Part shown: positions 61,401-64,000 of the stretch, piece by piece | Layout of the letters: the number at the start of each line of letters is the position of its first letter | Position numbering within the stretch: the stretch's first letter is position 1 | Source: Phoebastria nigripes | Taxonomy: Eukaryota; Chordata; Aves; Procellariiformes; Diomedeidae | Length of the DNA stretch: 64,000 nt | Direction of reading: 5' to 3' | Assembly: GCA_035582835.1 (NCBI GenBank) | Contig: JAYKAV010003087.1 | Span: 76,010-140,009, forward strand | Translations under genes and position numbers: made by a program | The notes under the pieces: model-generated | Told to the model about the DNA's origin: nothing | Seen by the model: the letters and a program-made list of their open reading frames with translations, nothing else | Databases searched by the model: none

Positions 61401-63270
61401 GGCTAACCAGGGAGGTCCCAGTTGACTGGAGGTTAGCGAATGTGACACCCATCTACAAGAAGAGACACCCATCTACAAGAAGGGCCGGAAGGAGGATCCA
61501 GGGAGCTACAGGCCTGTCAGCCTGACCTCAGTGCCAGGGAAGGTTATAGAGCAGATCATCTTGAGTGCCATCACACGGCACGTGTAGGACAACCAGGTGA
61601 TCAGGCCCAGCCAGCATGGGTTTATGAAAGGCAGGTCCTGCTTGACAGACGTGATCTCCTTCTATGACAAGGTGACCCACCTAGTGGATGAGGGAAAGGC
61701 TGTGGATGTGGTCTACCTAGACTTTAGTAAAGCCTTTGACACTGTTTCCCACAGCATTCTCCTGGAGAAACTGGCTGCTCATGGCTTGGATGGGTGTACT
61801 CTGCGCTGGGTAAAAAACTGTCTGGATGGCGAGGCCCAAAGAGTTGTGGTGAATGGAGTTAAATCCAGTTGGCCGCCGGTCACAGGTGGTATTCCCCAGG
61901 GCTCAGTATTGGGGCCAGTTCTGTTCAATATCTTTATCAATGATCTGGATGAGGGGATCAAGTGCACCCTCAGTAAGTTTGCAGACAACACCAAGTTGGG
62001 TGCTTGAGGGTGGGAAGACTCTACAGAGGGATCTGGACAGGCTGGATCGATGGGCTGAGGCCAGCTGCATGAGGTTCAACAAGGCCAAGCGCCTTGGGTC
62101 CTGCACTTTGGCCACAACAACCCCACGCACCGCTACAGGTTTGGGGAAGAGTGGCTGGAAAGCTGCCTGGCAGAAAAGGACCTGGGGGTGTTGGTTGACA
62201 GCTGGCTGAATATGAGCCGGCAGTGTGCCCAGGTGGCCAAGAAGGCCAATGGCATCCTGGCCTGTATCAGAAATAGTGTGGCCAGCAGGAGTAGGGAAGT
62301 GATGGTGCCCCTGTACTCGGCACTGGTGAGGCTGCACCTNGAATACTGTGTTCAGTTTTGGGCCCCTCACTACAAGAAGGACATTGAGGTGCTGGAGCGT
62401 GTCCAGAGAAGGGCAACGAAGCTTGTGAAGGGTCTGGAGAACAAGTCTTACGAGGAGTGGCTGGGGGAACTGGGACTGTTTAGCCTGGAGAAGAAGAGGA
62501 GGCTGAGGGGAGACCTTATCGCGCTCTACAACTACCTGAAAGGAGGTTGTAGTGAGGTGGGGGTCGGTCTCTTCTCCCAAGTAACAAGCAATAGGATGAG
62601 AGGAAAAGGCCTCAAGTTGTGCCAGGGGAGGTTTAGATTGGATATTAGGAANAATNNCTTCACNGAAAGGGTTNTCAAGCACTGGAACAGGCTGCCCAGG
62701 GAAGTGGTNGAGTCACCATCCCTGGANGTATTTAAAAGACNTGTAGNTGTGGTGCTTAGGGACATGGTTTAGTGGTGGACTTGGCAGTGCTAGGCTAACG
62801 GTTGGACTTGATGATCTTAAAGGTCTTTTCCAACCTAAACGATTCTATGATTCTGTAACATATGAGATTAGACTTGACTCTCTGAGGTGAACTACCTAAA
62901 AGGCATGCTATATATCATGTTAAAACACTTAAAGTGTTGTCATTGAGATGCATACACTATTATTTAGCTTGGGTAACTTGAGAATAAGGGTATCTTTTCA
63001 GCCTGTGATGTAAGTTACCTGTGTGTAAAAGGTTGGTGAAAGGGGACTATGTATCTTGTAACCAAGGGCCGTGAAGTGCAAGTGTCTTTGTTTCCCCTCC
63101 TTTATGGGTAGTTGGAGGTTTTGCCTAGCGTGAGTGAAACAATATAAGCTAAAGTAACATTTGTTGCAGATACTCTGCAGAGTCTGGTTGGACAACAAAA
63201 TGCCCGTCACGGTGTAGTGAAAGTGTTCAATGCGTTGCAAGAAAGAAAGGCTAACAAGCATCTACTCTAT
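8229..63270 (+). CDS. SNX25: SNX25 (sorting nexin 25), partial gene, 15 coding exons
   Basis: SNX25 is a PXA-RGS-PX-Nexin_C sorting nexin of the SNX13/14/19/25 family. It is a membrane-trafficking protein, and human SNX25 has been linked to degradation of TGF-beta receptors. Seen here: 15 exons at 8229-8401, 9287-9473, 16617-16687, 26611-26792, 33542-33673, 35671-35946, 40032-40187, 43971-44102, 50064-50204, 50814-50927, 51457-51621, 56707-56824, 58043-58109, 59907-60088 and 63170-63270. All have AG/GT borders and matching phases, and they join into about 732 codons without a stop. The translation agrees closely with human SNX25 as I remember it, in the same domain order. The N-terminal part of PXA and the terminal exon are outside the window. 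Introns range from about 0.5 to 9.9 kb. No promoter, 5' UTR or poly(A) site can be assigned. Confidence 0.95.
8402..9286 (+). other. Intron, 0.9 kb
   Basis: AT-rich unique sequence between the two PXA exons. No repeat or RNA gene was recognised. It ends in a pyrimidine-rich acceptor, TTTTTCCTTTCCAG. Confidence 0.85.
9287..9473 (+). CDS. SNX25: SNX25 exon, end of PXA domain
   Basis: This exon completes the C-terminal part of the PXA domain. With the split Val it reads [20 protein letters not shown], then [16 protein letters not shown] and [10 protein letters not shown], ending in AG of a split Arg codon. It is nearly identical to human SNX25 (remembered as PDYINQMLLAQL and [10 protein letters not shown]). 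The donor is AG|GTATTT. Phase 1 at entry and phase 2 at exit fit the neighbouring exons. The ATG at 9238 lies in the intron and is irrelevant. Confidence is high because the peptide is distinctive for SNX25 rather than SNX13/14/19. Confidence 0.97.
10118..10164. repeat. C homopolymer tract (37 C, A, 9 C)
   Basis: An uninterrupted run of 37 C at 10118-10154, one A, then nine C. On the minus strand this is a long poly-G, able to form G-quadruplexes and prone to length error. Confidence 0.95.
12787..12820. repeat. T22-C12 pyrimidine tract
   Basis: A run of T followed directly by a run of C, low complexity. The overlapping Phe-rich and Lys/Gly-rich open frames are artefacts. Confidence 0.9.
13789..14958 (-). 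mobile_element. CR1 LINE, 5'-truncated, antisense in SNX25 intron
   Basis: Read on the minus strand, this is the 3' part of a chicken-repeat-1 non-LTR retrotransposon. It starts within the reverse transcriptase palm ([14 protein letters not shown] near 14940-14890). It continues through the [18 protein letters not shown] block and the intact FADDTK catalytic box (about 14700-14640), and then the C-terminal CR1 region with [19 protein letters not shown] and [10 protein letters not shown]. It ends in the CR1 3' tail with ATTCTATGAT-type repeats at 13789-13806. The endonuclease and 5' UTR are absent, which is the usual 5' truncation. Frameshifts split the frame near 14640 and 14790. CR1 makes no consistent target-site duplication, so the 5' edge (about 14958) is judged from loss of recognisable sequence. 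Confidence 0.96.
13877..14792 (-). pseudogene. CR1 ORF2 remnant (reverse transcriptase C-terminal half)
   Basis: Two overlapping minus-strand frames (14792-14496 and 14638-13877) together cover the RT catalytic block and the downstream thumb/C-terminal region. The catalytic [11 protein letters not shown] is intact. Immediately afterwards sequence is missing relative to the usual CR1 '[20 protein letters not shown]' region and the frame changes, so no continuous RT can be made. The C-terminal 253-codon frame is otherwise well preserved, suggesting a moderately young copy. There are no endonuclease residues. No independent function is expected. Confidence 0.92.
15219..15330 (-). repeat. MIR-like ancient SINE fragment
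   Basis: CCCATTTACAGATGACATAA, AGTGAGCTGCCCAGAATCA and GAGCAGGGAATTAA line up, in order and spacing, with the reverse complement of the MIR core as I remember it (TTTTACAGATGAGGAAACTGAGGC, then GTGACTTGCCCAAGGTCACA, then GCAGAGCTGGGATT). Strongly diverged, as expected for amniote-wide SINE relics. Confidence 0.7.
16617..16687 (+). CDS. SNX25: SNX25 exon, PXA-RGS linker (71 nt)
   Basis: A short exon immediately after PXA. With the split Arg it reads [20 protein letters not shown] then KRQK, matching human [24 protein letters not shown]. The acceptor is AACTAG|G and the donor G|GTAAGA is strong. It enters at phase 2 and leaves at phase 1. It is flanked by introns of 7.1 and 9.9 kb, so it is an isolated small exon in a large intronic territory. 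The candidate cassette exon at 19940-20021 lies downstream and would use the same exit phase. Confidence 0.96.
19940..20021 (+). other. Candidate unannotated cassette exon in SNX25
   Basis: An 82-nt stretch lies between a strong acceptor (TTTTTTCTTTTCAG, ending at 19939) and a consensus donor (GTAAGT at 20022-20027). Joined to the upstream exon phase (G from 16687) it is fully open and reads [27 protein letters not shown]. The next genomic codons are CAG TAA, so retention of the following intron would end the protein at 20023-20025. At 82 nt the exon changes phase: splicing it to 26611 would frameshift and quickly stop. It is absent from the human protein as I remember it. A poison exon, an alternative C-terminus or a chance structure are all possible. 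Confidence 0.45.
20420..20520. repeat. G/T-rich low-complexity tract
   Basis: TTGG, TTTG and GGGGG-containing simple sequence with an N at 20467. The Phe/Val/Gly-rich open frames here are artefacts. Confidence 0.85.
26611..26792 (+). CDS. SNX25: SNX25 exon, basic helical linker before RGS
   Basis: Reads (G)[20 protein letters not shown], then [20 protein letters not shown] and AYDQQEDG, ending GPQSQK at phase 0. It closely matches human SNX25. This is the charged helical linker between PXA and RGS. The start at 26611 is chosen because K-G-K-E-T then continues from exon 16617-16687 exactly as remembered for human. An earlier AG at 26600-26601, preceded by a better pyrimidine tract, would add nine bases (Asp-Ser-Lys) in frame. 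The donor is AAG|GTATAA. Confidence 0.95.
26793..33541 (+). other. Intron, 6.7 kb
   Basis: Mostly unique AT-rich DNA with single N calls near 26856 and 27921. It contains a C run near 29051-29062, short (AAAC)n at 29230-29245 and T tracts near 33350-33365. A 159-codon minus-strand open frame at 27686-28165 is unexplained and described in the findings. No CR1 copy was recognised. Confidence 0.8.
33542..33673 (+). CDS. SNX25: SNX25 exon, RGS domain N-terminal part
   Basis: 44 codons in phase 0: [20 protein letters not shown], then [20 protein letters not shown] and NANK. This is the start of the RGS-homology domain. F-x-x-I-L-x-N and R-E-H-F correspond to the first RGS helices, and W-E-S-V-E to the fourth. 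RGS domains of SNX proteins generally lack the residues for efficient GAP activity and may act as binding modules. The acceptor is TTTCTCCAG. The donor AAG|GTGGAA is weaker than its neighbours. Confidence 0.96.
33674..35670 (+). other. Intron, 2.0 kb
   Basis: Unique sequence with a T/C tract at about 35187-35232 and a 16-base direct repeat (TTTAGAGAGATGAT repeated) at about 35026-35055. It ends in a pyrimidine-rich acceptor (TCTCCTTCCCTCTCCCTCC). No gene was recognised. Confidence 0.85.
35671..35946 (+). CDS. SNX25: SNX25 exon, rest of RGS domain
   Basis: 92 codons in phase 0: [20 protein letters not shown], then [20 protein letters not shown] and [20 protein letters not shown], finishing the RGS domain with the characteristic Y-P-S-F-(I/L)-x-S-D-L-Y helix. 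A hydrophilic tail rich in Glu, Lys and Ser ends DKDEV. The sequence is near-identical to human within the domain and diverges after SDLYE, where the human protein is also variable. The donor is GTG|GTGAGT. The longest exon in the window. Confidence 0.97.
38625..38885. repeat. L3/MIR-like ancient repeat fragment
   Basis: The order TTATTATTTGTATTATTGTA-GTGCCAGGAG, then GCAGTCTCTGACCTGAGGAG-TTTACAGTCC, then AGCCACATAGCAGGCAAATG-CAGAGCTGGAA and CTGACTTCTGCAT follows the old amniote repeat that reads TATTGTAGTGCCTAGAG, CAGTCCCTGCCCCAAAGAGC-TTACAATCT, CACACAGCAGG, CAGAGC and CTCCTGACTC. Strongly diverged, family name approximate. Confidence 0.7.
39806..39857. repeat. (TTTG)n simple repeat
   Basis: T run grading into TTTG/TTG repeats immediately upstream of unique sequence, about 175 bases before the next exon. 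Confidence 0.9.
40032..40187 (+). CDS. SNX25: SNX25 exon, RGS-PX coiled-coil linker
   Basis: 52 codons in phase 0: [20 protein letters not shown], then [20 protein letters not shown] and [12 protein letters not shown]. The first dozen residues differ from the human linker. From INEQAS onward it follows human closely (INEQASFAVNKLRELNEKLE). Heptad-like Leu spacing suggests a coiled coil that continues into the next exon. The acceptor is ATTCCTAG|AGC; a second AG two bases later would break the frame. The donor is AAG|GTAAGT. Confidence 0.96.
40216..40327. repeat. G/T-rich tract ending in a C run
   Basis: Low-complexity GTT/GTTTT/GGGG sequence followed by a run of 12 C at about 40313-40324, directly downstream of the exon ending 40187. 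Overlapping Phe/Gly-rich open frames are artefacts. Confidence 0.88.
41544..41647. repeat. Three T tracts with short spacers
   Basis: T runs at about 41544-41565, 41569-41594 and 41623-41647, broken by AA and by TGAGTCCCC-type spacer. Low complexity; length is likely unreliable in assembly. Confidence 0.9.
43971..44102 (+). CDS. SNX25: SNX25 exon, coiled coil and PX entry
   Basis: 44 codons in phase 0: [20 protein letters not shown], then [20 protein letters not shown] and VSGE. The first half is a Leu/Ile-spaced coiled coil. The [14 protein letters not shown] motif is highly conserved in SNX25 and leads into the first strand of the PX domain. The acceptor is TTTCCTCTGCAG and the donor GAG|GTATGG. 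Confidence 0.97.
44591..44620. repeat. Perfect 15-bp tandem duplication
   Basis: AAGGAGAAGTTAAAT occurs twice back to back, 14 bases before the long T run that begins at 44634. Confidence 0.95.
44634..44685. repeat. T homopolymer of about 52
   Basis: Uninterrupted T run, among the longest homopolymers in the window; no recognisable retrogene follows it on the minus strand. Confidence 0.95.
47640..47790 (+). repeat. Ancient CR1/L3-type LINE fragment
   Basis: AAAAAGGCAAATGTGGCCCT, CGAATACATCAAGGGAGG and TTTGAGATGAGGAAGTGTTA resemble the old amniote CR1-like ORF2 stretch remembered as AAAGGCAAATGTGGTCCTGG, ATGTATCAGG, and GAGATAAGGAAGTGTTAGT. Very worn; outer limits are uncertain. Confidence 0.5.
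49066..49084. repeat. A run of 19
   Basis: Homopolymer A tract in AT-rich intron. No retrogene or SINE body was recognised upstream. Confidence 0.95.
49368..49530 (+). repeat. MIR-like ancient SINE fragment
   Basis: Follows the forward MIR order: ATCATTTAACTCCTTTACTG, GTTTTCCCATTTGCACAATG-TGGTTAAT, then GGCTGTTGTACAGCTTGATA and GTGAGCCCCTTGGAAG. Compare the remembered MIR CAGTTTCCTCATCTGTAAAA-TGGGGATAAT and GGGTTGTTGTGAGGATTAAA. Heavily diverged. Confidence 0.65.
50064..50204 (+). CDS. SNX25: SNX25 exon, PX domain N-terminal part
   Basis: 47 codons in phase 0: [20 protein letters not shown], then [20 protein letters not shown] and LHRKLSE. It encodes the beta-sheet of the PX phosphoinositide-binding domain, with the core R-(R/K)-x-S-E-F motif seen as RKLSEF. 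Human SNX25 as remembered has RRLSEF. The acceptor CCCCACAAG is followed by GTTTTA, and the donor is GAG|GTACGA. The exon lies only 0.6 kb from the next one. The upstream ATG at 49962 is intronic. Confidence 0.97.
50205..50813 (+). other. Intron, 0.6 kb, with T run
   Basis: Contains a T homopolymer of about 34 at 50399-50432. The rest is unique sequence. It ends in a strong pyrimidine acceptor (CTCTTTTCTCCTACACAG). Confidence 0.88.
50399..50432. repeat. T homopolymer of 34
   Basis: Uninterrupted T run in the short intron between two PX exons. Confidence 0.95.
50814..50927 (+). CDS. SNX25: SNX25 exon, PX domain middle
   Basis: 38 codons in phase 0: [20 protein letters not shown], then [18 protein letters not shown]. 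This is the PX proline-rich loop ([11 protein letters not shown], the membrane-insertion region) and the following helix. Human reads [20 protein letters not shown]. The donor is CAG|GTAAGA. Confidence 0.97.
50928..51456 (+). other. Intron, 0.5 kb
   Basis: The shortest intron in the window: AT-rich unique sequence ending TTTTTCTTTCATAG. Nothing else was seen. Confidence 0.88.
51457..51621 (+). CDS. SNX25: SNX25 exon, PX C-terminus and hinge
   Basis: 55 codons in phase 0: [20 protein letters not shown], then [20 protein letters not shown] and [15 protein letters not shown]. The first half is the last PX helix (L-C-x-S-E-x-L-x-x-F-L). The second half is the Ser/Leu-rich hinge toward Nexin_C. 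Human is near-identical ([20 protein letters not shown]). The donor is GAG|GTAAGT. Confidence 0.97.
52934..52963. repeat. Perfect 15-bp tandem duplication
   Basis: AATACTATTTCTTAC twice in direct succession, at the edge of the L3/MIR-like fragment. Confidence 0.95.
52945..53140. repeat. L3/MIR-like ancient repeat fragment
   Basis: GCCAGGCACTGTGCAAATGC-AGACAAAGAC, followed after a C/T-rich insert by TTAGCTTAAACATAAGATGA-GACAACAGAACACAGATGGA, resembles the amniote repeat remembered as GCTAGGCACTGTACAAAC, then CTTACAATCTAAGTATAAGA-CAAGAGACAACAGGTGGATA. Diverged; family name approximate. Confidence 0.6.
53785..54215 (-). mobile_element. Ancient CR1 3' end fragment, antisense
   Basis: Read on +, GGAGAGGTCATCGGGTTTAC, TGTCTAACATGTTTTTAAAC-CTCTGATAACTGATG, TTAGAAACCTTTTCTTACTG-TCTAACCTAAATCTCCCTTC and CTCTTGTCCTGTCTGCAG follow in order the reverse complement of an old CR1 3' region (GAGGTCATCTAGTCCA, TTCTTAAAAACCTCCAGTGA, TTAGAAAGTTTTTCCTAACA-TCTAACCTAAATCTCCCT, CTTGTCCTATCTACAG). 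It is far more diverged than the other two CR1 copies, so it belongs to an older subfamily. Confidence 0.82.
54222..54300. repeat. AT-rich / (TA)n low complexity
   Basis: TATATA-dominated sequence directly abutting the old CR1 fragment; no G or C over most of its length. Confidence 0.92.
56707..56824 (+). CDS. SNX25: SNX25 exon, acidic hinge and start of Nexin_C
   Basis: Reads [20 protein letters not shown], then [19 protein letters not shown], ending with the A of a split Met codon (phase 1). The acidic stretch [13 protein letters not shown] contains casein-kinase-2-like Ser-Asp sites, and [15 protein letters not shown] begins the Nexin_C domain. The human counterpart is SDYGDDVDGRKDALAEPCFM. 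The acceptor is TCTTCGTAG and the donor A|GTAAGC. Confidence 0.97.
56825..58042 (+). other. Intron, 1.2 kb, with G-rich tract
   Basis: AT-rich unique sequence with a striking G-run cluster at 57924-57961, about 80 bases before the next exon. No repeat element was recognised. Confidence 0.85.
57924..57961 (+). promoter_or_regulatory. Putative G-quadruplex near splice acceptor
   Basis: Six G runs of 3-7 bases (GGGG, GGG, GGG, GGGGG, GGGGG, GGGGGGG) lie in 38 bases, separated mostly by 1-2 base loops with one T6 loop. This fits the G3+N1-7 quadruplex pattern in the sense transcript. It lies 81 bases upstream of the exon at 58043. A role in splicing is inferred only. Confidence 0.55.
58043..58109 (+). 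CDS. SNX25: SNX25 exon, Nexin_C (67 nt)
   Basis: With the split Met it reads [20 protein letters not shown] then IN and AA of a split Lys (phase 2). This is the conserved W-V-R-(R/K)-T-L helix of Nexin_C and matches human [20 protein letters not shown]. It is the smallest coding exon seen. The acceptor is TTGTTCTAG and the donor AA|GTAAGT. Confidence 0.97.
58110..59906 (+). other. Intron, 1.8 kb
   Basis: Contains a (TA)n(CA)n microsatellite at 58361-58406. The rest is unique AT-rich sequence with chance open frames. Confidence 0.85.
58361..58406. repeat. (TA)n(CA)n microsatellite
   Basis: ATATATATACATATATAT followed by about 12 CA units to 58405. A likely polymorphic marker. Confidence 0.95.
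59907..60088 (+). CDS. SNX25: SNX25 exon, Nexin_C core
   Basis: With the split Lys it reads [20 protein letters not shown], then [20 protein letters not shown] and [16 protein letters not shown], ending with G of a split Asp (phase 1). [10 protein letters not shown] is the signature of the Nexin_C domain. Differences from human are mild (HWMFSEPM against SWIFSEQM, YIGVF against YINIF). The acceptor is CTTTACAG and the donor G|GTGAGA. Confidence 0.98.
61271..62772 (+). pseudogene. CR1 ORF2 remnant, inactive reverse transcriptase
   Basis: Three frames (61271-61525, 61597-62007, 62188-62772) together span RT fingers, palm, thumb and the C-terminal domain. The first frame derails at the 20-bp duplication. 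The true frame carries a stop at 61585-61587. The palm box reads FADNTK, so the second catalytic Asp of F/Y-A-D-D is lost. The frame then shifts after KLG, where a segment between KLGG and the [12 protein letters not shown] part is missing. No endonuclease is present in the window copy. Confidence 0.94.
61444..61483 (+). repeat. 20-bp tandem duplication inside CR1
   Basis: GACACCCATCTACAAGAAGA is followed at once by GACACCCATCTACAAGAAGG. A 20-base unit shifts the ORF2 frame. Confidence 0.95.
63170..63270 (+). CDS. SNX25: SNX25 exon, Nexin_C C-terminal part (penultimate)
   Basis: With the split Asp it reads [20 protein letters not shown], then [14 protein letters not shown], ending at phase 0 before GTGAGT. 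It matches human [20 protein letters not shown] and LQETRANKHLLY. The human protein continues with about 26 residues (ALMELLLIELCPEL and so on) in a last exon that I cannot find before 64000. So this is the penultimate coding exon. Confidence 0.97.
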
Positions 63271-64000
63271 GTGAGTAACCAGAAAAGTAGCCCTTTAACT
63301 TTATAATCCTGTTAATTGCTGAGCTCTGCTCACTCAGTATTAAAGCCTGGGGTGTGTGCTTTTGCAGAGATTTATGCTGGACTATTGTTCCATGTGCAAC
63401 TAACTTTTTTGTTATTAAAATAAGTCAGAAAAAATATACTTGGTTGCATTGTTTGACTAATAACAAAAAGCTGTTTAAGTTTAAAAACAGCATTGCCTTT
63501 GTCTAAAAGGGATCCTCTACCACATCCAACTTGCCTGACTTCATAAGGTGCAAACCAATTTCTTCATATAGCTGAGAAAAATAAACATACTTTGGAGAAT
63601 CCTAGGGAAGGAGAGCTTCAGGACTGGCTCACAGTTAGGACATGACAGTCCTCCAGTAGTCCTACTCCTCTACTGTTGGTTGGGACTGGCTGGAGTATGC
63701 AGCTGGATCTAAGTATAATACCTTCACTCTCAGTCAGTCTCTTCTGGCTCATTTCCTTTGGCAGCCAGTCACATAACGCAGCCTTAGCACAGGAGTGGAC
63801 GCAGCCTGCTCAGGAGGTGCATGCCCTGCTGCTTGCTTATGTAGCTACCGTGGCTTCGACAGAACAACACCAGTTTATGCAGGGTGGGAAATCCCCATCT
63901 GAAAGCAGCACTTGCCTTCTTTCAGCCTTAAGACATTTCCCATGTTATCTGTAGGGCGCATGCTAACTTTAGGGTGAAAGAAAAGTGGGTGCATGAATGA
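63271..64000 (+). other. Start of last SNX25 intron
   Basis: 730 bases after the penultimate exon. No terminal exon, stop codon in SNX25 frame or poly(A) signal context was recognised, and the 92-codon open frame at 63676-63954 does not resemble SNX25. No repeats were seen. Confidence 0.75.

Larger units (their letters stand above)
61195..62860 (+). mobile_element. CR1 LINE, 5'-truncated, sense orientation
   Basis: Opens inside ORF2 with CR1 sequence for [20 protein letters not shown] and [18 protein letters not shown]. It runs through RT blocks ([49 protein letters not shown]) and the C-terminal region ([28 protein letters not shown]). It ends with the avian CR1 3' tail TTCCAACCTAAACGATTCTA-TGATTCTG at about 62830-62858. 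It is longer and closer to full CR1 sequence than the 13.8-kb copy. Defects: a 20-bp tandem duplication at 61444-61483, a TAG stop at 61585-61587, loss of a short segment after about 62007, and an RT catalytic Asp changed to Asn. Ten N calls lie within it. Confidence 0.97.
60089..63169 (+). other. Intron, 3.1 kb, with sense CR1
   Basis: About half of this intron is a CR1 LINE in the same orientation as SNX25 (61195-62860). The remainder is AT-rich unique sequence. A short stretch at 62870-63169 leads to the acceptor ACATTTGTTGCAG. Confidence 0.9.

Noticed and set aside
61779..62765. Minus-strand open frames (up to 259 codons) over the sense CR1
   Set aside because: Shadow frames opposite the CR1 ORF2; a typical effect of its codon composition.
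63676..63954. 92-codon frame as possible terminal SNX25 exon
   Set aside because: Does not match the expected ALMELLLIELCPEL terminus and lacks a matching phase-0 acceptor.

Overview
This is vertebrate nuclear DNA, almost certainly avian. Short exons are separated by long AT-rich introns with GT-AG borders. Two full-blown CR1 LINE copies carry the avian-type 3' end (repeats of the ATTCTATGAT kind), and there are worn MIR/L3-like and old CR1 fragments. No prokaryotic operon, CRISPR array, rRNA or tRNA gene is seen.

One gene fills the window. It is SNX25 (sorting nexin 25, SNX-RGS family) on the + strand. Fifteen coding exons can be placed between 8229 and 63270, about 2.2 kb of coding sequence or roughly 732 codons. 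All phases are mutually compatible and there is no in-frame stop. The exons run from the middle of the PXA domain (8229-9473), through a linker with a basic helix (16617-26792), the RGS domain (33542-35946), a coiled-coil linker (40032-44102) and the PX domain (50064-51621), to an acidic hinge and most of the Nexin_C domain (56707-63270). The first roughly 80 residues and the last exon (about 26 residues by comparison with the human protein as remembered) lie outside the window. Family and exon assignments rest on recognising the translated sequence; no alignment was run.

The rest is intron. A 5'-truncated CR1 lies antisense at about 13789-14958. A second CR1, in sense, lies at about 61195-62860 in the intron before the last visible exon; its reverse transcriptase is dead. 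Older remnants include MIR-like pieces (15219-15330, 49368-49530, 52945-53140), an L3/MIR-like piece (38625-38885) and worn CR1 pieces (47640-47790, 53785-54215). Long homopolymers are frequent: T runs of about 48-52, a C run of 37, and many single N calls.

The most interesting unexplained signal is at 19940-20021, inside the 9.9-kb intron after the 71-nt exon. It is an 82-nt stretch with strong splice sites that is fully open in the phase set by the upstream exon. Its length is not a multiple of three, so including it would shift the SNX25 frame. It looks like a regulated cassette (poison) exon or an alternative C-terminal exon. Nothing in the window supports a wholly new multi-gene system.
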